A stretch of DNA of 64,000 nucleotides from Moritella sp. PE36 (GTDB taxonomy: Bacteria; Pseudomonadota; Gammaproteobacteria; Enterobacterales; Moritellaceae). Below the pieces are notes generated by a model. The model was not told where the DNA came from and made no database searches. It saw only the letters and a program-made list of their open reading frames with translations. The stretch spans positions 18,594 through 82,593 of the forward strand of contig NZ_ABCQ01000018.1 of NCBI RefSeq assembly GCF_000170855.1, written 5' to 3'. Shown piece by piece: positions 26,189 through 35,129 of the stretch; the stretch's first letter is position 1; each line of letters begins with the position of its first letter. The translations under genes were made by a program, and so were the position numbers.

Positions 26189-27117
26189 GCACTCGGGCTT
26201 AAAATTAATTTTTTTATATCGCCTAAGCCATTTTTAATACGTCGAATTTGAGGGTTAAGTAAAAAAGCATAACCCTCATAACGCAGCGCACGCATAAATT
26301 TTTTCTGCGTACGATAATAGTCGGCATACCCTTCTTTTAATTTAGCATCAGCCAACGCAAACGTATGCTTGCTTAATCCAACCCCACGCTGCTTATAATC
26401 GCTAATTATCTGTTCAATACATTCTAGATGTTGTAAACGCTTACTATCAGTCTGGGTGATAGAATCGTTACGCATAAGATAACCTGTATAGCTTTTCGTT
26501 AAGACTGCCACTTCAAAGTGCTCACAAATTTTCAGCCACAACTGCCAATCTTCACAATAACTCATATCCACATCAAACAAGCCAACGGTCTCAAAAACAG
26601 ATGCTTTGACCATCACGGTTGATGTACCGACCACATTATGAGCCAATATCTGAGCTAAGGGCTGTTTGATATAATGGCTAGACGTCGTCACATCGGTAAA
26701 TTGATTCCAATAACCGAAACAATCAACTATGTACTGGTACTGCTCGTTCATATGGTCATAATTAGTAAATGACATCGCCACTGTCGGATTCGCCTCATGC
26801 AATGCTAACTGCGCCGAGAGTTTGCCGGGATACCAATAATCATCAGCATCTAAAAATGCAATATACGCACCCTCTGCTTGCTCTATCGCGGTATTACGCG
26901 CACCTGAAGCACCCAGCCCCGAAGTGGTAATAACCTTAACGCAAGCCGCCTGCTGACTTAAAGATTCAAGGTATTGAGCGGTCTCATCACTGCTATTATC
27001 ATTGACAATAATGATTTCGACATCGCTTCGGTCTTGCTCAAAAATACTATTTATCGCTTTAGGCAAATATGCCAAACAGTTATAACTCGGAATAATCACA
27101 GACACTGTATACCGCAT
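26185..27117 (-). CDS. Family 2 glycosyltransferase
   Basis: A 310-residue GT-A enzyme: SVIIPSYNCLAYLPKAINSI at the N-terminus, EIIIVNDNSSDETAQYL, the metal-binding AYIAFLDADDYWYPGKL, and a likely catalytic region SYCEDWQLWLKI. No membrane helix is evident. It should transfer a sugar to a surface polysaccharide or lipid. It is divergent from a GT4 enzyme 208 bases away, and the pair may share a product, but no other polysaccharide genes lie nearby. It ends 4 bases into the TetR gene on the other strand. Confidence 0.85.
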   Translation of the reverse strand: MRYTVSVIIPSYNCLAYLPKAINSIFEQDRSDVEIIIVNDNSSDETAQYLESLSQQAACVKVITTSGLGASGARNTAIEQAEGAYIAFLDADDYWYPGKLSAQLALHEANPTVAMSFTNYDHMNEQYQYIVDCFGYWNQFTDVTTSSHYIKQPLAQILAHNVVGTSTVMVKASVFETVGLFDVDMSYCEDWQLWLKICEHFEVAVLTKSYTGYLMRNDSITQTDSKRLQHLECIEQIISDYKQRGVGLSKHTFALADAKLKEGYADYYRTQKKFMRALRYEGYAFLLNPQIRRIKNGLGDIKKLILSPSA

Positions 27118-27325
27118 AACACCACCCTTATGTTATCTGCCGACACCGACGTTTAACGCCCTGAACAACAATGCCATTTATATACTATTATTTATCAAAG
27201 GCGCATTTATTTATCAAAGACTTAATTTTTATAAATTCATGTTGATAAGCCTAGTTAATAAATTTATTTTTGGATGTAAAATGAAGACGATTATGGACAA
27301 TCGAATACAGAAAGAAGGACCTGAG

Positions 27326-28489
27326 ATGAAAAAAGTGGCATTTTTAGCCCCCTCATACCCAGTACTGAGTGAGACATTTATTCGCACAGAAGTGGACTCA
27401 ATAAAATCCTGCGGTCACCAAGTTTGTGTCATGACATTTATCAAATATAATGATTGTAGCGAATTTAGCTATGATACGCATGTGATTGGTGCCAACCTTT
27501 ATCTGTCTTTGCTAACAACCCTCAGTCCCGTTGGCATGCTTAAAGCGCTGTCTTTTATTGCCAAGCAGCATTCTATGCCTAAATTATCTTTATTTCGATA
27601 TAGCCTCAATCTGGCGCTACAAATGCGTAAAGAGGGAATTAACCATGTCCATGCGCATTTTGCCCAGCATACCTGCGCACATGCCATCACCGCCGCTAAA
27701 ATGATGGGGATAACGAGCTCCTTTGTCGCTCATGGCCATGATCTTTATGAAGCACCTTACGATGTTCACTTGAAGGTTAACAATAGCGATTTTGTGGTTG
27801 CCGTGTGCAAAGATATGGAACACAATTTAAAGAAAATTAATCACGATAAAATAAAGTTACTACATTGTGGTGTTAACATTAATGAATTTCCTCCCCCGCA
27901 GTTATCATCCACCCAGCGCCAGGGCATAACCCCGATTAGACTGGTCTTTTTAGGTCGCTTAGTCGAACAAAAAGGGCTAAATTACCTGCTTCAAAGTCTG
28001 CATGAGTTAGCGCCGCAGCACTTGGTTACGCTCGATATTATTGGTGATGGGGCACTACGCTCAAGCTTACAGCAGCAAGTGCATACACTGGGTTTATCAA
28101 AAATCGTGCGCTTCCTTGGGGCTAAATCACCACGTTGGGTTAGCCATAATCTCGTCAACTTTGATTGCCTCGTCGCACCATTTTGTGTGTCACAATCAGG
28201 CTGCGTTGACACCGGTCCGCTCGTGCTAAAAGAAGCCATGGCTTCCGGTGTTCCCGTGATAACCACAGACCTAATGGGTTGCAAAGAGATTGTCGCGCCA
28301 GGTACGGGATTGATTGTAAAACAAAAAGATAGCCAATCGCTGAGCCACGCTATCACTGAATTTATCCATTACCCGTACGATAAACGGCAAGAAATGAGAC
28401 GTTTAGCACGCTTAAATATAGAAAATAACTTTGATGCTTTGCATCAGGCAAAAAGCCTATCTCATTGGATTGAGAATTGCGCCAGTTAA
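27326..28489 (+). CDS. Family 4 glycosyltransferase
   Basis: About 387 residues. The N-terminus reads KKVAFLAPSYPVLSETFIRT, as in GT4 enzymes (WcaL/colanic-acid-like). HAHFAQHTCAHAITAAKMM and FVAHGHDLYEAPYDV give the acceptor side, and RLVFLGRLVEQKGLNYLLQS begins the donor domain, with KEAMASGVPVITTD binding the nucleotide-sugar. AAGGA lies 7 bases before the ATG at 27326, so the frame from 27239 is not used. It stands alone with the divergent GT2 gene; the exact sugar and acceptor are unknown. Confidence 0.85.
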   Translation: MKKVAFLAPSYPVLSETFIRTEVDSIKSCGHQVCVMTFIKYNDCSEFSYDTHVIGANLYLSLLTTLSPVGMLKALSFIAKQHSMPKLSLFRYSLNLALQMRKEGINHVHAHFAQHTCAHAITAAKMMGITSSFVAHGHDLYEAPYDVHLKVNNSDFVVAVCKDMEHNLKKINHDKIKLLHCGVNINEFPPPQLSSTQRQGITPIRLVFLGRLVEQKGLNYLLQSLHELAPQHLVTLDIIGDGALRSSLQQQVHTLGLSKIVRFLGAKSPRWVSHNLVNFDCLVAPFCVSQSGCVDTGPLVLKEAMASGVPVITTDLMGCKEIVAPGTGLIVKQKDSQSLSHAITEFIHYPYDKRQEMRRLARLNIENNFDALHQAKSLSHWIENCAS

Positions 28490-28676
28490 GCCGCGAACAC
28501 AAATAGATAGATAAATAGTTGAATAGGTGAATAGGTAAATAAATAGAGGGAAGGTTAAGATAGGAAATGAACAAAGCAATAGGATACAACAGCAAACAGA
28601 CATGTTTACTGCTGTATCATTAGGTTAAACAGTCCTATTCCGCACAGATAGTTACAGAACAGTTACAGACTGAATA

Positions 28677-29984
28677 TTACAGACTGCTATAACGGTTTTC
28701 ACCAAACACATACGTTTCGCATACAACACGATCATCACCCATGAGCATTAATGCAAACAAGGTTTCTTCTAACGACGTTGAGTTTTCCATACGGAACTTA
28801 AGTAACGGTGTAGCCGCCAAATCTAATACCACGAAATCAGCTTCTTTACCTACGGCCAAGTTACCAATTTTGTCTTCTAAGCGTAATGCTTTCGCGCCGC
28901 CTAATGTCGCTAAAAATAATGATTTGAACGGGCTTAACGCCTTGCCCTGCAGCTGCAATACTTTATACGCTTCATTCATTGTTGATAATAATGAGAAACA
29001 CGTACCCGCACCAACATCTGTGCCCATACCCACATTAATACCAAACTTTTCTAGACGTGGCAGATCTAATAAACCTGAACCTAAGAACAAGTTTGACGTA
29101 GGGCAGAAAGCAACAGCGGAACCGGTATCAGCCAAACGCTGGCATTCGCTATCGCACAGGTGAATACTGTGAGCAAATACCGAACGTTCGCTTAATAAAC
29201 CATGATGATCGTATACATCGAGGTAGTTAGCACGTTCTGGGAATAACTCTTTAACCCACTCAATCTCTTTTAAGTTTTCTGATAAATGCGTGTGCATATA
29301 CAGATCAGGATATTCACTTAACAAACGCGCCGCAACATCAAGCTGCTCAGGGGTGCTTGTCGGGGCAAAACGAGGCGTAACCGCATAGTGTAAACGGCCT
29401 TTATGATGCCAGCGTTCGATTAGCTCTTTACTGTCTTCATAACAACTTTCAAGGGTATCTGTTAAGAAATCAGGCGCATTACGATCCATCATCACTTTAC
29501 CGCAGATGATACGCATATTACGTAATTGCGCTTGAGTGAAGAAGCTATCAACCGATTGCTTATGCACAGTACCAAATACTAACGCGGTCGTGGTGCCGTT
29601 ACTCATCAACTCTTGCAAGAAGATCTCAGCCACTTTAGTTGCGTGCTCAGGATCATCAAACTTACTTTCCGCCGGGAAAGTATAGTTATTTAACCAATCG
29701 AGTAATTGCTCACCATACGACGCGATCATACCCGTCTGTGGGTAATGCACATGGGTATCAATAAAGCCCGATGTGATGATCTTATTTTCAAATACTTTAA
29801 CATCGATATCGCTGCTTTCATTAGCAAGAATGTCTTGGGCATTACCTAGCGCTTGAACAATACCATTTTCAATAATCATGGCACCGTCAGCAAAATATTC
29901 GTACGAATTTTCCATACCGACTTTATCGGGATCACCAATGCTGTGTAATATTGCTGATCGGTATGCGGTTCGAATTGTACTCAT
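28677..29984 (-). CDS. guaD: Guanine deaminase
   Basis: A 435-residue amidohydrolase that deaminates guanine to xanthine. Zinc ligands are in GFIDTHVHYPQTGMIASYG, MHTHLSENLKEI and FAHSIHLCDSE, and the catalytic Asp in GMGTDVGAGTCFS. The stretch QLLDWLNNYTFPAESKF is typical of guanine deaminase. It is the last gene of xdhA-xdhB-xdhC-guaD, so one transcript converts guanine to urate. It follows xdhC by about 87 bases. The downstream region (28490-28676) is rich in short AATAG repeats and shows no clear terminator. Confidence 0.93.
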   Translation of the reverse strand: MSTIRTAYRSAILHSIGDPDKVGMENSYEYFADGAMIIENGIVQALGNAQDILANESSDIDVKVFENKIITSGFIDTHVHYPQTGMIASYGEQLLDWLNNYTFPAESKFDDPEHATKVAEIFLQELMSNGTTTALVFGTVHKQSVDSFFTQAQLRNMRIICGKVMMDRNAPDFLTDTLESCYEDSKELIERWHHKGRLHYAVTPRFAPTSTPEQLDVAARLLSEYPDLYMHTHLSENLKEIEWVKELFPERANYLDVYDHHGLLSERSVFAHSIHLCDSECQRLADTGSAVAFCPTSNLFLGSGLLDLPRLEKFGINVGMGTDVGAGTCFSLLSTMNEAYKVLQLQGKALSPFKSLFLATLGGAKALRLEDKIGNLAVGKEADFVVLDLAATPLLKFRMENSTSLEETLFALMLMGDDRVVCETYVFGENRYSSL

Positions 29985-30071
29985 TTAAAACTTCCTTCAT
30001 TATGCTGCTGCATCGTATCTCGCGCTATCCTAATACTCTGGTGATAGCGTGTCTACAAAACACTGCCTATA

Positions 30072-30908
30072 TTAGGCTAACTTAGCGATATCACTATTTA
30101 CTTGTACGAGATTAGGTTTTTGTTTGTTTTCTAAGGCTCGGCCTTGGTAGGTTGCAATTAATTCACCGGCAACCGAAATCGCGATCTCAGCGGGATGCTT
30201 TCCCACCACTGCACTAAGGCCAATCGGGCAGATCATCTGATTAATCTGAGTATCGGTAAAATCACGCGCCCGTAATCGATATTGAAAACGTTTTTTCTTG
30301 GTTTGCGAGCCAATCATGCCAAAATACTTCGCATCACCACGTTTTAAAATTGCTCTGGCTAAATCAAAATCAAGTTGATGATTATGCGTCATCACCAGAT
30401 AGTAGCTGTCTTTGGGCATATCCAGCACATCCCCAGCCGGATCATCACTGACTAATTTAGTGACATTGTCAGGTAACTGCGTCGGGAACTGTTCTTCACG
30501 CTCATCAATCCAAGTAACGCGAAATGGCAAGGTCGCAACAACATGCAATAACGCTTTCGCCACATGTCCGGCACCAAACACCACCAAATGATGTAGTGAC
30601 TGACCAATAGGTTCAAACATCAAAGTCGCACTGCCACCGCAGCATTGGCCTAAGCGAGCGCCTAAATCAAAGCGCTCCACGACCAATGACTCTTTGCCTT
30701 CAGTTAACATTTCACGCGCCATTTTAGTGGCCAGGTGCTCTAAATGCCCCCCGCCAATGGTGGCATATAGTTGATCATGTGTGACCAGCATTTTGGTACC
30801 TGAGTCACGGGGTGTTGAGCCGTGATGTTCAAGTACCGTGACCATAATACACACTTCACCACGTTGTTTTAACGCCGCAAGCGGGTCAATCCAATTGTCT
30901 TCAAACAT
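30072..30908 (-). CDS. xdhC: Xanthine dehydrogenase accessory protein XdhC
   Basis: A 278-residue protein that sulfurates and inserts the molybdenum cofactor into xanthine dehydrogenase. Features: MVTVLEHHGSTPRDSGTKML, the conserved LGARLGQCCGGSATLMF with adjacent cysteines, a Rossmann-like LVVFGAGHVAKALLHV, and YFGMIGSQTKKKRF near the C-terminus. The frame opens at a GTG at 30923, but AGGAG lies 7 bases before the ATG at 30908, which is the better start. It is 36 bases after xdhB in the same operon. Confidence 0.94.
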   Translation of the reverse strand: MFEDNWIDPLAALKQRGEVCIMVTVLEHHGSTPRDSGTKMLVTHDQLYATIGGGHLEHLATKMAREMLTEGKESLVVERFDLGARLGQCCGGSATLMFEPIGQSLHHLVVFGAGHVAKALLHVVATLPFRVTWIDEREEQFPTQLPDNVTKLVSDDPAGDVLDMPKDSYYLVMTHNHQLDFDLARAILKRGDAKYFGMIGSQTKKKRFQYRLRARDFTDTQINQMICPIGLSAVVGKHPAEIAISVAGELIATYQGRALENKQKPNLVQVNSDIAKLA

Positions 30909-30944
30909 CACACTACTCCTCACAAATAGCCTCGCAAAACCACG

Positions 30945-33380
30945 CTACGATACTGTTACACTTTCGACATCAGCTTCACTAACCGCAACCGTTTTTACCT
31001 GATTACTTAGGCACTTTTTGGTACGCAGATAATCTTCTGCATCCTGCACTGCCCATAACACGCGCTCTGGCGTTGCTGGTGTATCTAAATGCGGCATGTA
31101 CTGATGTTCCGCAACACTGGCCGTTGCATCACGTAATGCGCTCCACACCGACATGCTTAGCATGAATGGCGGTTCACCCACGGCTTTTGAGTTGAAAACG
31201 GTTTGTTCTGGGTTACTACGGTTTTCAACTAACTGCGTTCGAAAATCAATTGGCGTATCGGCAATGGCAGGGATCTTGTACCCCATAGGGCCATTAGTTG
31301 CTAATTTACCTTTGTCATTCCAGACTAACTCTTCGGTGGTTAACCAACCCATACCTTGAATAAAGCCGCCTTCAATTTGGCCTATATCAATGTCTGGATT
31401 AAGTGACGCGCCGACATCATGCAAAATATCCACACGCAGGATTTTGTACTCACCCGTTAAGGTATCAATGAGCACTTCAGAACAAGAGGCGCCATACGCA
31501 TAGTAATAGAATGGACGCCCTTTTGCCGTCGCGTGATCATAATAGATCTTAGGTGTTTTATAGAAGCCAGTGCTCGACAACGAGATCTGGTTAAAGTAAG
31601 CGAGTTGGATCAGATCTGCAAACGTCATGATCTTCTCACGAATGGTGACGGTATTATTACTAAAAATAACTTCTTCGTCAGTCACCCCAAAGTGCGCTAC
31701 ACAAAAATCAATCAAACGCTGCTTAATAGTACGCGCTGCATTTTGTGCCGCTTTACCATTTAAGTCAGTACCTGACGATGCCGCCGTCGGTGACGTATTC
31801 GGTACTTTACTGGTATTCGCCGAGGTTATTTGAATATGCTCGATATCTACTTGGAATTCTTGCGCGACAATCTGCGCCACCTTGGTATTAAGCCCTTGGC
31901 CCATTTCGGTACCACCGTGGCTTAACTGCATACTGCCGTCGGTATAAACGTGCAGTAATGCCCCCGCTTGGTTTAAGAAGGTCGCGGTAAACGAAATACC
32001 AAATTTAACCGGTGTTAACGAGATACCTTTTTTCAAAATAGGACTGGTTTTATTGTATTCATCAATCGCTTTACGGCGCTGTGCATACTCACTTGTCGCC
32101 TCAAGGTCGGCAACTAAGTCATGAATAAAGTTATCTTCTACTTTTTGATAATAGTGCGTCACATTGCGATCGTCGATACCGTAAAAATTCACTTTACGTA
32201 CATCTAATGGATCTTTACCTAACTTACCGGCAATTTCATCCATAATATGTTCAATCGTAATCATGCCTTGAGGGCCACCAAAACCACGGAATGCGGTGTT
32301 TGATGCGGTATTGGTTTTGCAACGATGACCTATTATTGTCGCGTCACCTAAATAGTAAGCATTATCCGAATGGAACATGGCGCGGTCAGTGATCGAGCTT
32401 GATAGATCCGGTGAATAACCACAGTTACTCGCCACAATAATTTCAATACCGTTTATTTGGCCATCATCATTAAAACCAACTTTGTATTGATTGAAGAACG
32501 GATGACGTTTACCTGTCATCATCATGTCTTCAACCCGTGGTAAGCGGATCTTAGTTGGTCGCCCTGTTAGCTTAGCAAACACCGCACATAAACACGCAGG
32601 CCCTGCCGCTTGGGTTTCTTTACCACCAAAACCACCGCCCATACGACGCATATCAATAACCACTTTGTGCATAGGTACGCCAATCACTTCGGCGACCAGT
32701 TTTTGCACTTCGGTTGGATTCTGCGTTGATGCATACACGATCATGCCGCCATCTTCCGTTGGCATAACAGACGCGGCTTGCGTTTCTAAATAAAAATGCT
32801 CTTGGCCACCAATATGAATACTGCCTTCTAAAATATGCTTCGCCGCTGACAATGCCGCCGCCGAGTTACCGCGTTTCTGTTGATGCGATTCAGTCACAAA
32901 GCTTTTCTTCGCTAAGGCTTCTTCTACACATAAAATTGCCGGTAATTCTTCATATTCAATGATTGCGGCTTGTGCTGCTTGACGGGCAATCTCCATTGAG
33001 CTTGCCGCGACCGCAATCACCGCCTGACCAAGAAATTCAACTTTGCCATCCGCTAATAATGGGTCGCCAGGTAAGATAGCACCGATATCTAACTCGCCCG
33101 GTACATCTTTGGCTTCAATGGCTAATTCCACCCCGTCAAATTCATAACAAGGCGTTAAATCTATCTTGATAATATTGGCATGCGCCACATCGCTCATGCG
33201 TACATAAACATGCAACTGGTTTGGATATTCAAGGCGGTCATCCACATACACAGCTTCACCCGTTACCTGAATACCGGCGCTATCATGTTTTACATTTTTA
33301 CCCACACCAGTTGTGATTGAGCGATTCGCTTGTTCTAACAATTGCTGCTGTGATAATTGTACTTTATTGTGATTAGACAT
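30945..33380 (-). CDS. xdhB: Xanthine dehydrogenase, molybdopterin subunit XdhB
   Basis: An 811-residue large subunit that oxidises hypoxanthine and xanthine to urate at a molybdenum centre. Motifs: HDSAGIQVTGEAVYVDD near the start, GGQEHFYLETQAA, RRMGGGFGGKETQA, FRGFGGPQGMITIEH, and the catalytic Glu in SKAVGEPPFMLS. Length and order agree with two-gene XdhAB enzymes. The start codon overlaps the end of xdhA by 8 bases, so the two are translationally coupled. Confidence 0.96.
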   Translation of the reverse strand: MSNHNKVQLSQQQLLEQANRSITTGVGKNVKHDSAGIQVTGEAVYVDDRLEYPNQLHVYVRMSDVAHANIIKIDLTPCYEFDGVELAIEAKDVPGELDIGAILPGDPLLADGKVEFLGQAVIAVAASSMEIARQAAQAAIIEYEELPAILCVEEALAKKSFVTESHQQKRGNSAAALSAAKHILEGSIHIGGQEHFYLETQAASVMPTEDGGMIVYASTQNPTEVQKLVAEVIGVPMHKVVIDMRRMGGGFGGKETQAAGPACLCAVFAKLTGRPTKIRLPRVEDMMMTGKRHPFFNQYKVGFNDDGQINGIEIIVASNCGYSPDLSSSITDRAMFHSDNAYYLGDATIIGHRCKTNTASNTAFRGFGGPQGMITIEHIMDEIAGKLGKDPLDVRKVNFYGIDDRNVTHYYQKVEDNFIHDLVADLEATSEYAQRRKAIDEYNKTSPILKKGISLTPVKFGISFTATFLNQAGALLHVYTDGSMQLSHGGTEMGQGLNTKVAQIVAQEFQVDIEHIQITSANTSKVPNTSPTAASSGTDLNGKAAQNAARTIKQRLIDFCVAHFGVTDEEVIFSNNTVTIREKIMTFADLIQLAYFNQISLSSTGFYKTPKIYYDHATAKGRPFYYYAYGASCSEVLIDTLTGEYKILRVDILHDVGASLNPDIDIGQIEGGFIQGMGWLTTEELVWNDKGKLATNGPMGYKIPAIADTPIDFRTQLVENRSNPEQTVFNSKAVGEPPFMLSMSVWSALRDATASVAEHQYMPHLDTPATPERVLWAVQDAEDYLRTKKCLSNQVKTVAVSEADVESVTVS

Positions 33381-34818
33381 AAGAAGTTACCCGCGTTTCA
33401 ATTGTTGTATTTTGCTGCTCTAAATAAAATTTCTTCAGCAGATTTTTAGCTGTTAATGAACGGTATTCTTTACTGGCACGGAAATCAGACATCGGTGAAA
33501 AGTCTTTCGACAATGCCTCCATCGCCGCATAAACACTGGCGTATTCCCACGTTGCACCCAGCAATATTTTCTCAGCATGTTGCGCGCGCATCGGCGTCGC
33601 AGCCATACCACCAAATGCTAAACGAACATCGGTGATAACATTGTTTTTCAAGGTAATATTAAACGCGCCTAACACAGCTGAAATGTCATCATCTAGACGT
33701 TTTGATAATTTATACGCACTGAATATTTGGTCTGATGTTGGCAAAGGAATGATAATTTTAGTAATAAATTCAGCCGCTTTTTGCGCTGTGATCTTATAAC
33801 CAATAAAGTAATCTTCTAAATCCATGATGCGCACATCATCACCACAACGTAATTCAACTTTGGCGTCGAGTGCAATTAATGCCGGCGGTGTATCACCAAT
33901 TGGCGATGCGTTAGCTATGTTGCCACCAATCGTGCCTTGGTTACGCACTTGTAGCGACGCAAAGCGATGTAATAACTCACCAAAATCAGGAAAATATTTC
34001 GCTAACGAGCTGTAGCTATCCGTTAAACTTCTGGCCGCGCCAATTTCAATACTGGTGTCTGTGACTTTAATGTCTTTCATCTCAGCAATATTACCGACCG
34101 AGATAAGTGTGTTGATAGGACGGTGGAACTGCGTTACTTCCAAAGCGAGATCTGTGCCACCTGCAACAATACGGGCATCAGGGTGTTTCACTAACAACGT
34201 CGCTAAGTCTGCCACATTATCCGGCGAGTAAGATGATTGACCGTTACCCATTAATTCTTGTGTGCCGCTGCGCTCAATAGTATTGAGCTTCGCAACCGTT
34301 TCTGTTTCCAAACGTTCAAACGCATCAACAATATGCGGTTGTTCTGCCAACGACATAGCTGAATCAATAATTGAACGATAACCAGTACAACGACATAGGT
34401 TGCCCGCTAATGCTTCAAAAATGGCCTGTTTATCCGCAGATGGCGTATTCTTGCTTAATGCAAACATCGACATTACAAATCCAGGAGTACAATAACCACA
34501 TTGTGTACCGTTATAATCAACAAGTGCCTGTTGCACCTGGTGTAAGGTACCATCTTTGGATTTTAAATCTTCGACCGTAATAAGTTGTTTACCGTGTAAA
34601 GCGGATATAAACGTAATGCACGCATTTACCGATGTATAACGAATACGACCATCGACAACATCACCGAGCACAACAGTGCAAGCACCGCAGTCTCCTGATG
34701 CACAACCTTCTTTTGTACCTTTCTTCGCTTCTTCTTGGCGTAAGTAATTAAGTACTGTGGTGTTGGGTGAAAGGTCTGATACCTCACACATCTTTTGGTT
34801 AAGTAGAAACTTAATCAA
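33373..34818 (-). CDS. xdhA: Xanthine dehydrogenase, FeS-FAD subunit XdhA
   Basis: A 481-residue subunit. The N-terminal [2Fe-2S] domain has CASGDCGACTVVLG, the second cluster QCGYCTPGFVMSMFAL and NLCRCTGYRS. The FAD domain (about 195-480) has IVAGGTDLALEV and QVRNQGTIGGNIANASPIGD. The start deserves care: an ATG at 34842 opens the frame, but a strong AGGAGG (34825-34830) lies 6 bases before a TTG at 34818, which gives the usual N-terminus. First gene of the xdh-guaD operon. Upstream are a RutR-like site (34892-34908) and the inverted repeat TTGTTAC-N6-GTAACAA (34912-34931). Confidence 0.95.
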   Translation of the reverse strand: MIKFLLNQKMCEVSDLSPNTTVLNYLRQEEAKKGTKEGCASGDCGACTVVLGDVVDGRIRYTSVNACITFISALHGKQLITVEDLKSKDGTLHQVQQALVDYNGTQCGYCTPGFVMSMFALSKNTPSADKQAIFEALAGNLCRCTGYRSIIDSAMSLAEQPHIVDAFERLETETVAKLNTIERSGTQELMGNGQSSYSPDNVADLATLLVKHPDARIVAGGTDLALEVTQFHRPINTLISVGNIAEMKDIKVTDTSIEIGAARSLTDSYSSLAKYFPDFGELLHRFASLQVRNQGTIGGNIANASPIGDTPPALIALDAKVELRCGDDVRIMDLEDYFIGYKITAQKAAEFITKIIIPLPTSDQIFSAYKLSKRLDDDISAVLGAFNITLKNNVITDVRLAFGGMAATPMRAQHAEKILLGATWEYASVYAAMEALSKDFSPMSDFRASKEYRSLTAKNLLKKFYLEQQNTTIETRVTSYV

Positions 34819-34891
34819 GTCGAACCTCCTGCGTTGTTCCATAACATTGACTTTGACTCAAACATTGATTCAAACGTCTTTCCAAAAAAAC

Positions 34892-34908
34892 CTGACCCTC
34901 GAGTCAAG
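34892..34908 (-). promoter_or_regulatory. RutR-like operator candidate upstream of xdhA
   Basis: CTGACCCTCGAGTCAAG (reverse strand CTTGACTCGAGGGTCAG) is a palindrome close to the RutR consensus, and is 14/17 identical to the site upstream of the TetR gene. It lies about 75 bases before the xdhA start. The -35-like TTGACT is part of it, so binding could block RNA polymerase. Confidence 0.55.
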
Positions 34909-34911
34909 TAA

Positions 34912-34931
34912 TTGTTACACACAAGTAACAA
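34912..34931. promoter_or_regulatory. Inverted repeat upstream of xdhA
   Basis: TTGTTAC (34912-34918) and GTAACAA (34925-34931) form a perfect 7-bp inverted repeat around six bases, next to the RutR-like site. It may be a second regulator site; nothing in the sequence names the protein. Confidence 0.4.
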
Positions 34932-35071
34932 ATATGACACAGCTAATGTCACATTTTAACATTACGCCCACAAATAAGGCTTTAATGCTATTGTGGTGTT
35001 ATTCGCTATTTATATAGTTAATTTTAGATTAGTATCTAGCTATAGCGCCAGAATTACGGTGGTAATATTAA

Positions 35072-35106
35072 GTCGGTTAACAATGCGGTGTCCTCAATTA
35101 ACCGAC
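35072..35106 (-). terminator. Terminator of the gcl-hyi-glxR-gckA operon
   Basis: GTCGGTTAA (35072-35080) pairs with TTAACCGAC (35098-35106) over a 17-base loop. It lies 24 bases beyond the gckA stop codon; a partly T-rich tract follows on the reverse strand. Confidence 0.55.
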
Positions 35107-35129
35107 GTTGCCGCACTCATATTCGCTTA

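Noticed and set aside
28500..28560. Run of AATAGATAG-like short repeats after the GT4 gene
   Set aside because: The units are irregular in length and sequence, so this is treated as low-complexity AT-rich DNA rather than a defined repeat.
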